Positions 35,085-47,493 of a stretch of 64,000 nucleotides of DNA are shown here, piece by piece (the stretch's first letter is position 1; each line of letters starts with the position of its first letter). A model generated the notes under the pieces. That model saw nothing but the letters and a program-made list of their open reading frames with translations. It did not search any database and had not been told where the DNA came from. This stretch comes from Phoronis australis (Eukaryota; Phoronida; Phoronidae): assembly GCA_002633005.1 (NCBI GenBank), contig NMRA01000099.1, positions 156,555-220,554 on the forward strand, read 5' to 3'. The translations under genes were made by a program, and so were the position numbers.

Positions 35085-36054
35085 AGTAATCTCACACATC
35101 TTGGAAAATCAATATTTGCAGGAAGCAATAATACCTTGACTTCTTAGAATTCGTGGAACAGCTAATGGTCCAGAAAGAATTAAATTACTTATGGGTGTGT
35201 GTAGCATGATATCATTTTAAGAACAATTTACAGATGAGTTGATGGTACAGAAAGTGAGATGGCGTGACGTTTTTAAGCGGAAATGTAGCATGAAGAAGCA
35301 AGAATTCAACGAAGACTTCACAGCCCAGAAGGTCCAATAGCATGACATCCTTAACTAACACAGCGTGAGCGTGCACTGGCTTTAGTTACACTGGCAGCAC
35401 TACGCCTTGTCTATTGATAATACCCAAGACAATAAAAGTAGTGAGGATGTCTGTCGCTTGGGGAGAAAAAACAGCGTCGTGGCTCTGGGTGAATGTGAAT
35501 ATAGTGCGCGACAAAGTTACCTCAAATTTGAATAAAAATAATGGCAAAATAGTTGACATCAGCCACACCATACAAAACTTTCAAATAACAAAGGAAAGCT
35601 GTCTCCTTATTTATACTAATTGTTGAAAACTGATGAAATAATTTGATCTTAACCGTATTGTTTTAATTTGAAGAAACTTTACCGTATCACTTTGCACAGT
35701 ATGAACACCGGCATGATTTTAGAAATGAGGTATAGACATAGGGCACAGCTGTCGGTATAAAAATGGTATGCATTTTTTTTATTTTGGCCAGATTCAAATA
35801 TGACCTCACATTTGAACTCCAGCTACACCTTCTTCCCTAAAAAGATGACGACCCCAGGGTGATGACCCCAGGGTGAGCATTCAATGGCAAATCTTACGCT
35901 AACTGCTGGCATGCAAGTGGACGAGAAAGTGAGCACTGTTCACCCCAAGAGTATTCCGCGAATTCTTCGGCACATCAATGGCTTCAAGGTCCTGTCACAG
36001 ATTGAAGTGAGCTAGTCGCTATTCCTGGGCTTGGCCAAATGTGTATTGAGATCA
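35085..36054. other. Intergenic, nothing recognised
   Basis: AT-rich. A short tandem duplication (GATGACCCCAGGGTGA-type, two units) lies at 35,848-35,876. No gene features. Confidence 0.5.
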
Positions 36055-36552
36055 GGCCCTTTCATACTAACTTGCTTCCGGTCTGAGCGGAGCGTCGACG
36101 TAAACAGCAAAGTTACCTGGACCGTTCATACTGGCTTCGGCAGTTAATGAACATCGAAGTAAACGGTAGGTGATGTTGTCGTCATCGAAGTTATCGCAAG
36201 GTAGAGCTGCACGCTAAGATTATTTTTAAAAGTGACAATTTGGGAATATTTGCATGTGCTAATTGACATAAAACTTATTTTTAAATCGATTGGTGATTAT
36301 TAGAGAAATATAAGCAAGTATTAGCGACGGCACTACCCTGTAACTGTTGACGATAACAGTGGCACAATAACTTCAATAGGACCGAAGTTGACCATTCATA
36401 CTGCACCGCAGCGTCGACGCTGCGCTGTTAAATCCAGCTGTTAACTGCGATGTTAACTGAAGCTGTTAACTGCCATCCAAGACCGAAGCTTAGCGTTCAT
36501 ACTGACCGCAACTCCCAAACCATCCACTCGTCGACGTTAGTATGAAAGGTCC
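36055..36552. mobile_element. MITE 'GGNCCTTTCATACTAAC', intact copy
   Basis: 498 bp with inverted termini GGCCCTTTCATACTAAC and GGACCTTTCATACTAAC. Internally it carries several GTCGAC sites, the 18 bp palindrome CGCAGCGTCGACGCTGCG (about 36,407-36,424) and repeated GTTAACTGC/GCTGTTAACTG units. No ORF. The target duplication is not clear. A second copy at 41,786-45,862 is split by a large insertion. Confidence 0.8.
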
Positions 36553-38474
36553 TTTAGACAAAATTCAAAAGTTGATTTTAGCTGTCTTCGAATTTTTAAA
36601 ATTGATGCATTATAAGAGAAATTAGCGAATAAGATTTCTTCAACAGAGCACGCGCATTAATTTGTGAATCAATTAGGGCGGGTTAGTCACAGTCTGGCTT
36701 AAGCTTGCTTAGTCATTTTGGTAACAAAACACCAAAAGTTAGCGTAGGAGTTGCCTCATGAGGTTTCTGTCGAGCTTACTATTATATTCATAAGGGGAGA
36801 TATATATGAAACTCAGCAAGACCGATGAAAGACAGAAAACTTACAGAAAGTAATGAACATGAACACGAACATGGACAGTGGTATAGAGTCTCGAACTGTG
36901 ACACCGTAACCGTTACACAACCAACAAGAGCACCCATGAATGCATCGCAAATGGTGGTATGCTTTTAGGGTTGTTTATTTGTGTCATAAAAATGGTCACT
37001 ATATGGCGAAAAAGGGAACATGTCATTGCTTCTTTAATAGAAAGCTAATAATATATACCAAATTTCATTGAAATCCATCACGGAACCACAGGGAAAAAAG
37101 GAACACAGAATAAAATGAAATTGCCACTAGGGGGCATACTGTTCTTTGGATCCACCTGAAAGTCGTCATTGTCTGTTGATAGCTTCATACAAATACACTT
37201 ACTAATTAAATTTAATAAAGATCGTATAGTGGGTTTAGGAGATACAGCTATGGGTGCAAAATAAAAAACAAAACTACCACTACGAGGCACCACAGTAGTC
37301 CCAGTTGTCATCTTCAACCGTCCACTTTATAGTAAGAACATACATGACAATTTTCGCAATCATCCTTTGAGCGGTTTGGTTGATGGAGGGATGCACGCCA
37401 AAAAACAGACTCAAAAACAGCAAAAAAATGGCCACTAGATGGCGCAAAATACCTTTATTCCATCCGAGATTTTGGCCAGGTCACCAAATGCGACTTGGCA
37501 TTTAGGTAAGCGTCGAGCGCTGAAATGTATGCTTTAACTGAGTTCATGGCTGCAGATATTTGTCTAAATATCGTATGGTCCAACATAAGCTTGAAGTAAT
37601 TTAGCTGAAAATTTGTTCACATCATGTGAGTTTATGTAATTAATAAAATGTAACTGTGCTGCTCGTTATGGTAAAACCAACCTGCTTTTAACCGCAACTG
37701 ATGGCATGTGCTCAATGTCATGCATCAACACATTTTCATAACAGCATGTTATTTATCTGAATCTTTGAAGTGTGAAATTACACTTGTTAGACAGCAATAA
37801 ATACAGACAGGACTGGGATAACTAATTTGTGTAGCTAAATAAAACATGTTTGTCAACGTCAGTTCTAGAACACTTTTTGTGCAAGTTCACTGGCACTATC
37901 ACAATACAACTAGTGCTCAGTCAACTGTTATCAATGAGCCATCAGCATCAGAGGTTGCATTTGTAAGCAAGGCTCCCTCATTCACATTTTTCCATAAGTC
38001 CCCTTTACAAGCACCTGCACAACAGATTTTCGACTCTTAATTTACAAAATACAGATTTTCAAAGACTTAAACAATTATAGAGCATATCACTAAACTATGG
38101 AACCCATTCATTCATAAGAACTTAACATGATGATCTGATGAGATGATTGATAAATTTTGAGGATCATATTTTCAAAGGTTTAAAGTTCAGTAAGACAATG
38201 GTAGACAGGGGATCAGCCATTAGATATGAATAGGGGGTAATAAAACAATTATACCATAAACTCTTTGTTACGCTGTGTTCAGTAACATAAGTGCCATTTA
38301 CACTACAAAATTTGACAGGGATCAGCTGACATGGAACCTGAGTTTCTCCAGTGTAAGTATTTGTGTAAACGGGACTTAATTGGAGCAAATTAACACCGCG
38401 GTGACCACTTTTGCCACCTGTTTGTGAGGTAGAGCAATTTGTGCAAGAACATCTTGCTCCATGTCAATTTTGCA
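36553..38474. other. Intergenic with small repeats
   Basis: The phrase 'AAATGG(T/C)CACTA(T/G)ATGGCG' occurs at about 36,990 and 37,428, with a diverged form ('TTGCCACTAGGGGGC') at 37,120. No coding sequence recognised. Confidence 0.5.
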
Positions 38475-38720
38475 TCTAAACGCGAAACTGGGGCAAGGCG
38501 GAAAGGATCATATCTACTGCGCTTGTGTAATGGCCTAAGTACAGGTTCTCTGTCTTTTCAACTCCCGTCAATTGTAAACCTGCGCATGTGTGATCCACTC
38601 TCCAGCCTACAATTTCCGTCTTGCCGCAGTTAGTGAGTTGTGTGTGTAAACGGACACTTGACACCGATCAATCTGCTCCGTGTCAGTTGCGCCGGGCCAA
38701 AAGTTGATGTCTAAACGGGA
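38475..38720 (+). repeat. Dispersed repeat F, copy 3 (diverged)
   Basis: It shares 'CTAAACGCGAAACTGGGGCA', a 'gcggaaaggatcat' block, 'gcgcttgtgtaatggc' and the closing TAAACGG-type motif with the copies at 22,965 and 54,243. Confidence 0.5.
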
Positions 38721-40919
38721 CGATAGTCCAACAGGGAGGGCTTTGGCATTAGAGTTAGTCCAAACTAGTTTGCGATCCAAACAAATTTTAGATGAACGTT
38801 GTAACCTACCGTACCAAATTGTCACCTTTCTCACTAGACCGGACTAACATTCCACAGCGCTAACTTTAAAGTTTCATTGTACTAAACACAAGATGTCGTT
38901 ATGCTGTACCGCAATACGGACCCGACAACCAATTGCCACTCCTATTGTTATTTTGAGACATGTTTTAATTTAAAATTGTACAGTGAACAGTGAGTAGAAA
39001 TGGCGGGAACAACTCCGCACTCGCTTGAAGTGGGGAGATAAGTTAGGACGGCTGGGCAAAATAGTCCAGACCAAACCTATTGCATTGCTCTTACATTATC
39101 AGACCAATTTTAGTACACATGCTAGTCCGTTTTTTCGAACGTACTAACTATAGTACCATACTAAATTTAGACCGGTCTAAATCACCTTACTTGTGGTCAA
39201 GAAAAAATGTTAGTCCAGGTGCTAAATCACTGCAAAAGGCCCTTATGGCTAAGAGCTTTGTTCACAAAAAGTTGCTTTCAGTGGTCATGCAGGTCAGTTT
39301 CAAATGCTCTATTGTGCGTGATAAAACCCAGGATTTACAACTATTCCCAAAACTCTATACCACAATGCTCACAACGAACCCCCCTTCAAGCCCATGTTTT
39401 ATTAGACAAGTGAAAACATTGCACAGAAGTTAAGTTATTATTGTTCACAGACATCATGACCTCCTTCATGAGCCATGACCCTTTCACCAGCCAGGACCCT
39501 TTCACCAGCCAGGACCATTTCACGGGCCATGTTAAAGAATCAGAGTGCAAACTGAAATTGCATTTACAACAGACTTAGCTCAGACTGGATAATAACATAA
39601 CGAACCCTTAAGAATATGATGTAAAAACCACAAACAGCTTTCCCTGAAAAGTGCCAGTAAAGGAAATAATACTCAGTCATGACAAGCCACTTTGGAAATT
39701 CCAAGAAAGAGAAAATAATAAATAGCCTTATTGTCAGACCTCATGCTATGAAATGCAGCATGGCAAATTTTCCTACATTTTAACAGGAAATAATTAGCAA
39801 AATTGTCATTTTCCACTTTTCAGTGCTTTGTTGAAATAGTCTAAATATCACTGTGCGCTTATTGATGATAGCTGTATAGTTTAAACTGTGGAAATAAATA
39901 TTGAAGTCAAGGTTAAGTTCCTGCTTGTTTTCGTTGAAAATTTTGCCGAAATAAATTTTTGCTGTTAGGCAATATCGCAAAACAAATTAAAGAAATTTCG
40001 CTGTTGGCAAAGTAAAACCTCTGTGGATAACTGAGAAATAAGTGTTTGTTGGACATTGAGGTGAGTTATGGGGGTTTTGGGAGTAGACGTTCCTGGCATT
40101 AGGAGGTACGTTGATAAATATAAGGCTGCTTTCCAGGAACCTAAAGCTCAAAGTGTGCTGTTTGAGGGCAGGTGAATAACCGGGAGTGGGTGTTTAAAGA
40201 TTAATTTGGAAAATTCAGGTCTGGGCATTTACCTAAACACTGGTGCCATCAGGAACCTGCGTGTTAACTCAAATGCGGGTGTTAACATGGACTACACAGA
40301 TACCGACTACATTTCTTTTTATAGCAGATGGCAGAACACCTTCGCTCTGTTGCAAAGAGCAAAAACAGTTCTTTGCTACACAGCAAAAGTTGATACACCT
40401 GTTTACAGTAAAGATGCTATTTTTACTTGACTCCACAAGTAAAAGTAAAAGCCCCGATAGAAGTCTAATTAAATTAATGCCCACATAATACAAAATCAAT
40501 ATTATTATGACACCTTTGATACAGCGATTCAGAAGATAAAAATAAAAATAGGCAAAAAGAGAAATTCAAGTTAATGAAATATCGAGCAGAAAACGAAAAA
40601 AAGCTCACCTGAATTAAGAACCGGATATTCTTGCTGGCCTCTGTCCTATCAATTGTTGCAGCGAAATCTGATAACACACATCTACCCATCGACACCTCTC
40701 GTATCGTGTTGCAGATGAAAACTTCCGCATATAATTCAGGCCTATAAAGTAAAATGGAGCCACTCAATGATGTTCCAGTAGTAATAACTTAAACTGTAAC
40801 ACACCAGTAACTCACGCAGAAAGACTACCACACTGATAAGAGAATGTTTTGTCAAACAGTCCATACTCGGACCTCTAGAGAATGGTTGGAAGACAAGATT
40901 GTATACAGTAAAAATTCTT
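38721..40919. other. Intergenic; short 18 bp tandem repeat
   Basis: At about 39,467-39,535 the unit GACCCTTTCACCAGCCAG repeats about 3.5 times. No gene identified; the longest ORFs (117 and 97 codons) lack recognisable features. Confidence 0.5.
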
Positions 40920-40990
40920 CAGTTTGGAACACAATATGGTGGACAGGCGAAATTTCCTTTTGTCAAATTTCTTAAAAAATAACTTTTCAA
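40920..40990 (+). repeat. Dispersed repeat C, copy 5 (partial)
   Basis: GGAACACAATATGGTGGACAG, followed by 'gcgaaatttccttttgtcaaatttctt', matches the left half of the copies at 12.8, 16.4 and 19.6 kb. Confidence 0.55.
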
Positions 40991-41089
40991 GAAAATTTAC
41001 GCTGGTTTAAGCACAGTTTGTATGGCATAGCTATTACCAAACAACATTCGGCAAGATATACGAATACGACTGCCATCTTTTGCAAGTTA

Positions 41090-41398
41090 ATTTGGCATAA
41101 AAACAAAACTAAACGAATGATCAAAAATTCCTAAGTGCATTTTTAGGTAACTAGTGAAGTTTTCACTTCAAAAGGATTTCATTAAAATCGACCAAGGGGT
41201 TATTTTGCTATGAATGTACCGTTCCTAAAAACGAAATTTTGACTTAAAAATGGTTTTAACGTCAGAACAATTGCAAATAAATGTAAAACATATTTTTATC
41301 ATCTCAGATCTTTTTTCTTCATTGACATAGCTAATGTTTTTTATATATGAGTAAGAATGAAGATCACTAAATAAGGTTTGAGATGACCATAACTCCTT
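41090..41398 (+). mobile_element. TTAA-element right-end fragment
   Basis: It matches the right portion of the 25,859-27,266 element over 'aggtaactRgtgaagttttca', 'catTAAAATCGACC' and 'gctatgaatgtacc' to the end (…AAGGTTTGAGATGACC). The left end is not found, and the flank reads ATAA rather than TTAA. Confidence 0.65.
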
Positions 41399-41785
41399 TT
41401 AGCAATTTTCAAATTACAAAAAGTAGAATATACTATTTCCTGGAGTTTTTGTATTTTGCATTTCAGGATAAATATTGGTTAAGATATCTGACAACAATGG
41501 GAATGTATTCGTGGACAAATATGGGAACTTGAGAGTCGAACAGCATGTACAACTAGTTTTCAAATTATAAGGAAAACCTGCTTTTGCCATATTAAATGAA
41601 AGTCCTCAAAATTCACAGACCAAGTGTCAGCTGGCTGCTCTTTGGTTGAAACTGGATAGGTGAGTCAAATGAGATGTGGTGTGCTGAACATATGAGGACA
41701 TAATTGTTATGTAAACATTTGGACCAGCCAGCTTTGAGGCTCTCATTGAAATTGATTGAATGGGAGACTCATTTTAACATCAAAA
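41399..41785. other. Intergenic spacer
   Basis: AT-rich DNA before the nested transposon block. Nothing recognised. Confidence 0.5.
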
Positions 41786-42142
41786 GGGCCTTTCATACTA
41801 ATGTCCACTCTGACAGGTTTTGGGGAGTTGCAGGTCAGTATGAACACTGAACTCCAGTCCTGGATCGCTCCAGTTATCATTAGGGCTTGGAATGCCCAAT
41901 GGCGAAAAACGCAGAAATTTTTATGGCCCAAAACATGCACACTTCAGCCTTGAAAAAGTCGGTGTGGACCTTTTGCCGACAAAAATCGAGAGGACTAAAA
42001 AAAAAAGTACCACCTCCGGAAGCGTGCGTCTGCGTCTGTCTTAGCTCGTTTGCCACTCCCACCTCCAAACATTGAGGAAATCCACCACGCTATCCCAGAT
42101 GACTCGGCAATGTTGACAATTTACGTTCCTCCGAAACATTAA

Positions 42143-45100
42143 GAGGCAGTCCATATAAAAACCAGTAGATTTTCAAAAATCAGTCTATACGTCCAAATTT
42201 AAAACAACTTCATTTTTGTACATGGGTAGGTATCCTAACAAAAACTCAAATTCCAAATTTTGTGCACTCAATGACCCCTAATTTCGCCGCTGGAGCATGA
42301 TAACACAAATTGGCACAATTGGGAAAATTAGCTGTCTCAAAAATCGCATGTTTTCAGCAACAAAAATGAGTAACATACAAAATAGATCGAAAGCTATATT
42401 TTGGTGGCTGAAATAATCAACGTATACTGTCCATAATTCTGTGCCATTTATTAAAATCTAACAGTTTTGTGCTAGACAGGGGAGATAATCCACAGACCAC
42501 TTTTTGGGGCTAATTTTAGTGGCCATTTTTGTGACCTTCTTACTGCCATAAAACACCTTGTAGCCTTATGTGACGTTTTGAACATACAGTTAAGGAGTTA
42601 GTCTTGATGACTGAGCAATAAAAAATCTTGCCTCAACTTTGCACTTTAGTGAAAATTGTCTTGCAAAACTGTCTATTTTCATAGTTTGTAAATGACGAGC
42701 AGAGTTTACAGACCATTTGAACAAACTTTTAGGCAAGAAGTCTGCTTTAAATAGTTATAGAAACCAAGTCTAAAGTCTTTCAAATGAAAACAAGATGTTT
42801 TCCGGGTTTATTACGCGGCTAGTATCGAAACTGAACCCGATGACCTTTGCCCATTGAGGGAGTCAGTTGAGGTTTAAAGCTTGAGGATTTATAAAAAATG
42901 TTCATGTAACCCTCTCGTATTCTTTCATTTCTTTTACATAATCACGTTAATTTAAACACTCTGTAGAACTTTTGAATGGAAATAAATGCCTTTAAGATTA
43001 AACGAGTAAGAATTGATATTTGTAATAACTGGTTTTGAGAGAAGCAAGTGCATTTTAAAAAGACAAAATGGCGGACGGTGTCGATGGGCCTTCATGTTCC
43101 TTTAAAGTTTATTCTTCAAAAAATCACAAAAACCTTTGTGCTTTAGTGAGTTATGTCAAAGAAACCACTGAACATTTGAGATACAAGAAACTACTTCACA
43201 AAGCAAGGCCTGTGCCAGAGTACGGACTCGTACTACCCCGAGTCGGTGTATCAGTTTCTGACTGAACAGGACCAGTCATGGAAGAGTCAGGTAATGCTGG
43301 ATGTTACCACTCTGCTCCTCTCCTCCTGAACGTAGCAGCCTTGTCAAATTCTACCTGCATTTCTGTTTCGAGATATGACATTAGTAAAAGTCAAAATGGA
43401 AAGGATCTCTGTGATCGCAAGATCGGCTCCCCTCAAACAACATGCAAAGTACTTTGCAGCCGAAAGTAATAATATCATAAACTTTCTGGATTTGAAAGAA
43501 GCACTACTTTCCAGTGGTCGTGTGAAGGGATGTTATGTGTATGCATGTTCAGTCAATGCAACAAAGTCTTTTCCAAAATACTCAGTTCCTGGTATAAGGA
43601 CATTCCCAAATTCCCACTATTCCACCCAAGCAATTCGCGTGTGGAAGTCATTCCATGTAGATGACGGTAAGTTCTTACAAATACTGAGAAAATGGGAAAC
43701 CTATTTCTCTAAATTACACTAACATCTCTAGACATGGCGGATTTTCAACACCAAGACTTAAGGTTGGCATTGTATCTAGTGAAGAGCCTCAACAAAAGTT
43801 CCCTTGTACCCAGCAAGGTTACTCGAAATTTTTTGCTAGACGCAGAACTAGGTCGGCATTTGGATGTGGGTAACAACACTGAACACGTATGACCACATTG
43901 CACGACAGTCGTCAGAAATGCTTTTAGATGCAAGAACCGGAGCGTCATTTGAGGCAGCCTCAGAGTACAATATGGATGAGACGAATGCTGAAGCAATAGC
44001 TTAGGCATTGAAAAAAGGTAAAAGGTCAACAAGATTTTCATCAAAGGTTAAGAACTTTCTGACGAACATATTCGATGAAGGAGAAAGTCAGGTAAAAACT
44101 TTCACCCTCGGAAGTGCCAAAATGGAGAAAACATTACGAGAACCCACTGTGAAAGTGTTTACCTGTGATGTTAAGTGAATCGCAGATTGGTGGATTTTTT
44201 GAGGTTGTCTGCTGCAATGTTTATGACGATGCTATTTCTGCTGAAGATGCTGTTATGTCGTCAGATTTACTGAATGAAGTGGTAAATGAGCTCAACGTTT
44301 AGCCTAGTTTTGTAGCATACCAGTCAAAAATGTGTGATTTATGAAGTCGAGACCGTTACTTCTGTTTACTTCATGTCTGTCATGAAGTAGTCATTAATAT
44401 AATTGTCTTTCGCGAATTATTTTCTATTGACTGTGAATGTGTACCTTTTTATACCACTGATGATCACACTGGTAGAAATATTCAGCGTTAGGGTGCCCGG
44501 TGTGTGTGGGGGGAACACCAGATTTCTGGTGACTGGTGGCGACTAAAATTTGTAGCAACCAGCAATATGAACCCAAAGTTACAATGACTATTGACAAGTT
44601 GAAGGATTTTTTGCACTGAAAACTAGGGCCGGGCCGGGGCATATCCACCTTGGGTGCCTTCCTTTGCCTGTGGCACGAACAAGGCAGATAGAAAACAAGG
44701 CAGGGGTGAGTTCAGTAACACTAGAACCTCTCTAAAATTTATCCAAAACCACGTGTTCTCATTTAAAATACACGGCAACATCTCTGAATTATAGCAAGGT
44801 CTTCGTGTTACTGCTCTTAATCTAGATGCGTCTTCAGTCTCCACGTAAACAAAAGCAGCGCCATCTATCATTTAGAAGCACGCATGCCAGTTGATTTACG
44901 TACACATTTTTGTAATAAGTATTAATCATCAATGCCGGATTCATAGAATGGTAATTAATAATGCTGTCTGCCTTTTCTCCAAAATACAAAGTTTTCATGT
45001 CGTGTTTCGCAAGCTAATTATATGTTCCAAGAGCCCCCTATTGGAAGCAGAGGCAACTGAGAACATGCAAAAGGACGAAGTGCAGTTCGTATAATGCTTC

Positions 45101-45603
45101 GTATGCAAAAACTACATTAGAGGCAAGATTTTTTATTTTAGATTATGAACAGGTTAGGAATGAATAAACAAATTATTATAAATTCATTTTCAGGAAAGGT
45201 GCGTTATGGCTGCTACAGAGTGCCAAATGTGGCCGAAAATGGCTTCAGTGAAAACCTGAAAAATAGCCGTTTTTGCCTCACAAATTCAAAACGTATCAAT
45301 TTAAAAATGGATTTTGAAAGTTATGCCATTAAATTATTCAGCCATTGCCCTTTCAATTGGTATTATTCATTTGTTTTGACCGTATCATACATGCTAGTAA
45401 AATGCATTCAAACATGCCTACTTCGACGCCCAATTTTGTTGCAAAATGGAGGTACAGGTCATAAAAAGAAAAATAATGAATGAAAATTCTTAAAAAGTGA
45501 GGTTTTTCTACTTCTCAACAAACCAAACTCATGTGCTAAGTTTCAAAAAAATCGGTGATTTTGGGTATAGACTCTACCTGTTGGTTTTTATATGGAGTCA
45601 CTC
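42143..45603 (+). mobile_element. TTAA-type DNA transposon nested in the hAT-like element
   Basis: TTAA at 42,139-42,142 and 45,604-45,607 borders inverted termini GAGGCAGTCCATATAAAAAC and GAGTGACTCCATATAAAAAC, 3.46 kb apart. TTAA duplication fits piggyBac or Kolobok. The interior holds a decayed zinc-finger/transposase-like gene at 43.07-44.15 kb, possibly the element's own transposase. Different terminal sequence sets it apart from the TTAA elements at 25.9 and 52.3 kb. Confidence 0.8.
43068..44160 (+). pseudogene. Decayed transposase-like / C2H2 zinc-finger gene
   Basis: Collinear blocks in different frames: a start in AAAATGGCGG context (43,068); AGCYHSAPLLL then YDISKSQNGKDLCDRKI (43,298-43,430); after a frame shift, LKQHAKYFAAESNN, then VKGCYVYACSVN and IRTFPNSH…IRVWKSFHVDDG up to a GTAAGT donor at 43,666. 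An acceptor (CATCTCTAG) follows at 43,731. Next come FPCTQQGYSKFF and, after a shift, LGRHLDVGNNTEHV, a C2H2-like finger whose second Cys is Tyr. Then LDARTGASFEAASEYNMDE, a stop, and GKRSTRFSSKVKNFLTNIF. From memory this order resembles a multicopy invertebrate protein family with a DDE-like core and zinc finger; the match is an inference. Frame shifts and stops make it inactive. Confidence 0.55.
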
Positions 45604-45862
45604 TTAACAGCAACTTCCGCTTTTCAAGGTGAAAGTCGTCGGCAACGCGGCGGTAAGAAATTTGCCGCAGAAATTTTATATCAAATCCGATTTTTTTACG
45701 CGGAAATATGATAAAATACGCGGACAGAACATTTGAAAAAAGCGGAAATCCGCATTTCCGCGGAAAATTTCAAGCCCTGTATCATCGCAGTTAACAGGTG
45801 GATTTAATAGCGCAGCGTCGACGCTGCGGTGTAGTATGAACGCTTAACTTCGGTCCAATTGA

Positions 45863-46378
45863 AATTGATTGATTGCCTAAGGAAGAAGTCAAGGCAGAAA
45901 CGTGAGAGACAGCAGTGTTGACTTAAAAAGACAATCTACTGATATGGGTGGTTATTGACCATCCAGGTAAACCATGAGCCCTTCATAAGACTTGGCCCCA
46001 TTTGAGTAGACATTGAGTAACAACATGGCTGTGATGAGATTGTATATCTACAGAGGATCGATTCTAGCCTTACCGTTGACTATACTGGAGTGTAACAGGT
46101 TACAACTCCGATGGCCCACCACTTCGAAAAATACAGCTACTCCGAAAGTTCACTACTCCAAAAGAACACCGTTACTACAACTTTTCTTACACAATCTTCC
46201 TAAATTTTCTCAAAATTTCACTAATGGGATATTAATTTGTTACCCATACAAAAAATAAATTGTGACAATGAAGTCCAATGACTTATTTCTGCCATTTTTA
46301 CTGTCTTGGTAGTTAACAACTCTTCTATCCTATCTTTTTTGAATTTCGCTTAATCGAGAGAAAATGTATCATATTACA
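45863..46378. other. Intergenic spacer
   Basis: A GAAACGTGAGAG-containing segment at about 45,893-45,910 resembles the 33.8 kb inverted-arm element but is too short to assign. Otherwise nothing recognised. Confidence 0.4.
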
Positions 46379-46597
46379 TGCGCGCACCTATGGGGGGGCT
46401 CAAATGAGCACCCCATTTGGCGAAGTGTGCAAAAAGGTCCGAGACAAAGTCCACTAAAAAGGCGCGAATGCACAATTCATAGGCCTGAATGAGATATCCA
46501 GTTTTTTGGTCCCCGTTTTTTGTTTATAAAAGGTTCACACTGCCAAAAATTCGAGCCCCCCCCCCATATTTTAAGACTGGGTTTGCGCATGTATTAG
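46379..46597 (+). mobile_element. MITE family D, copy 2
   Basis: It matches 9,969-10,194 in order and orientation, with ends ATGCGCGCACC and (inverted) ATGCGCAAACC. A C-run stands near the right end and a G-run near the left, as in copy 1. No coding capacity. Confidence 0.65.
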
Positions 46598-47489
46598 TGT
46601 TATAAAATGAAACAAATGTGTTCATATTTGGAGGAGGTGTGGGTTTCTTCGGAGTAGTTTTTTCTCTTTGGAGAAGAGGTTTTTCGTAGAATTGTTTATT
46701 TGGAGCAATGGACAGTACCGGTAACCATACTGGACGCACCAGCAACTGCTGAGCATATGAGTGTTTCCACGCCATATGCTTTCTCTATTTTGCCAATACA
46801 ACCCTCATGAAACTTGTGAGCACAATGTTTGGCCCACTATAGTACATCTAAGTCAGCATTTTGTAGACATGAGGTTAATGAAGAAAATGAAAAATTATGA
46901 GATAAAAAACTAAATCTCAAAAGGTTGTTTTGACGTTTGACCTCTGGTTTGACCTTGAAAATGACACCGTATCAATAAAATAACACTAGAAATGGACTCC
47001 CCATCACAGAAAATGGTACAAACATTGTGTTACATGACTGTTAGTCAACACATTGAATAAACTAAAGTGGGTCAAAATTCAAAATGGCGGAATACGCCAT
47101 CTTTAATTGCAAAAAATGCTCAAAGTTGCACTAAGTGCAACCAAGCTAATTTTTTTCTCCTGATCACATTTAATATATTTCAACAATAAAACTTTACAGT
47201 AATCAACATTGCAGAGTTCACTATGGGAGCTATTGGGCTGGCAACTAGACTAGTAGGAAGTAGGGGGAGACAAGAGGCAGCGCATAAAGTGGTGTCGACA
47301 ATGAGTGCTGGTGATCGTAAACGGGTGTCAACCGGGGATGGATGGAAAGGGTAAAAGGTTTGTTGACCTTAGGGGTGAATCTGAGTGCTGACAGGGGGTG
47401 GAAACAAAATTGTTACCGACCAAGGGGGAATGCCTCATTTATTTCTTGAAACAAACCTTGCTACGCCCATATCATAATGAATAATATAT
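46598..47489. other. Intergenic, nothing recognised
   Basis: Mostly AT-rich. 47,215-47,420 is G-rich on the plus strand ('gtagggggaga', 'accggggatgg', 'gacagggggtgg') without an identifiable element. Confidence 0.45.
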
Positions 47490-47493
47490 TTGA

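Larger units (their letters stand above)
41882..45778. mobile_element. hAT-like element inserted in the MITE
   Basis: The termini AGGGCTTGGAAT and, inverted, AGGGCTTGAAAT are bordered by 8-base direct repeats TTATCATT (41,874-41,881) and GTATCATC (45,779-45,786). The uninterrupted 36 kb copy has one such site (CAGTTAACATCGCAG at 36,445-36,459, complement strand). Eight-base duplications and (C)AGGGxxTG ends are typical of hAT transposons. Without its own insertion the element is about 430 bp, so it is non-autonomous. Confidence 0.78.
41786..45862. mobile_element. MITE 'GGNCCTTTCATACTAAC', second copy, split by insertion
   Basis: 41,786-41,881 corresponds to the inverted right end of the 36 kb copy, and 45,787-45,862 continues exactly where it left off (GCAGTTAACAGGTGGATTTAA…CGCAGCGTCGACGCTGCG…CTTCGGTCC). 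The 3.9 kb in between is foreign. The right part of this copy is truncated after CTTCGGTCC. Confidence 0.82.

Noticed and set aside
45884-45925. Another hammerhead half (GAAACGTGAGAG)
   Set aside because: Only about 25 bases resemble the 33.8 kb element; there is no stem II hairpin and no partner arm.
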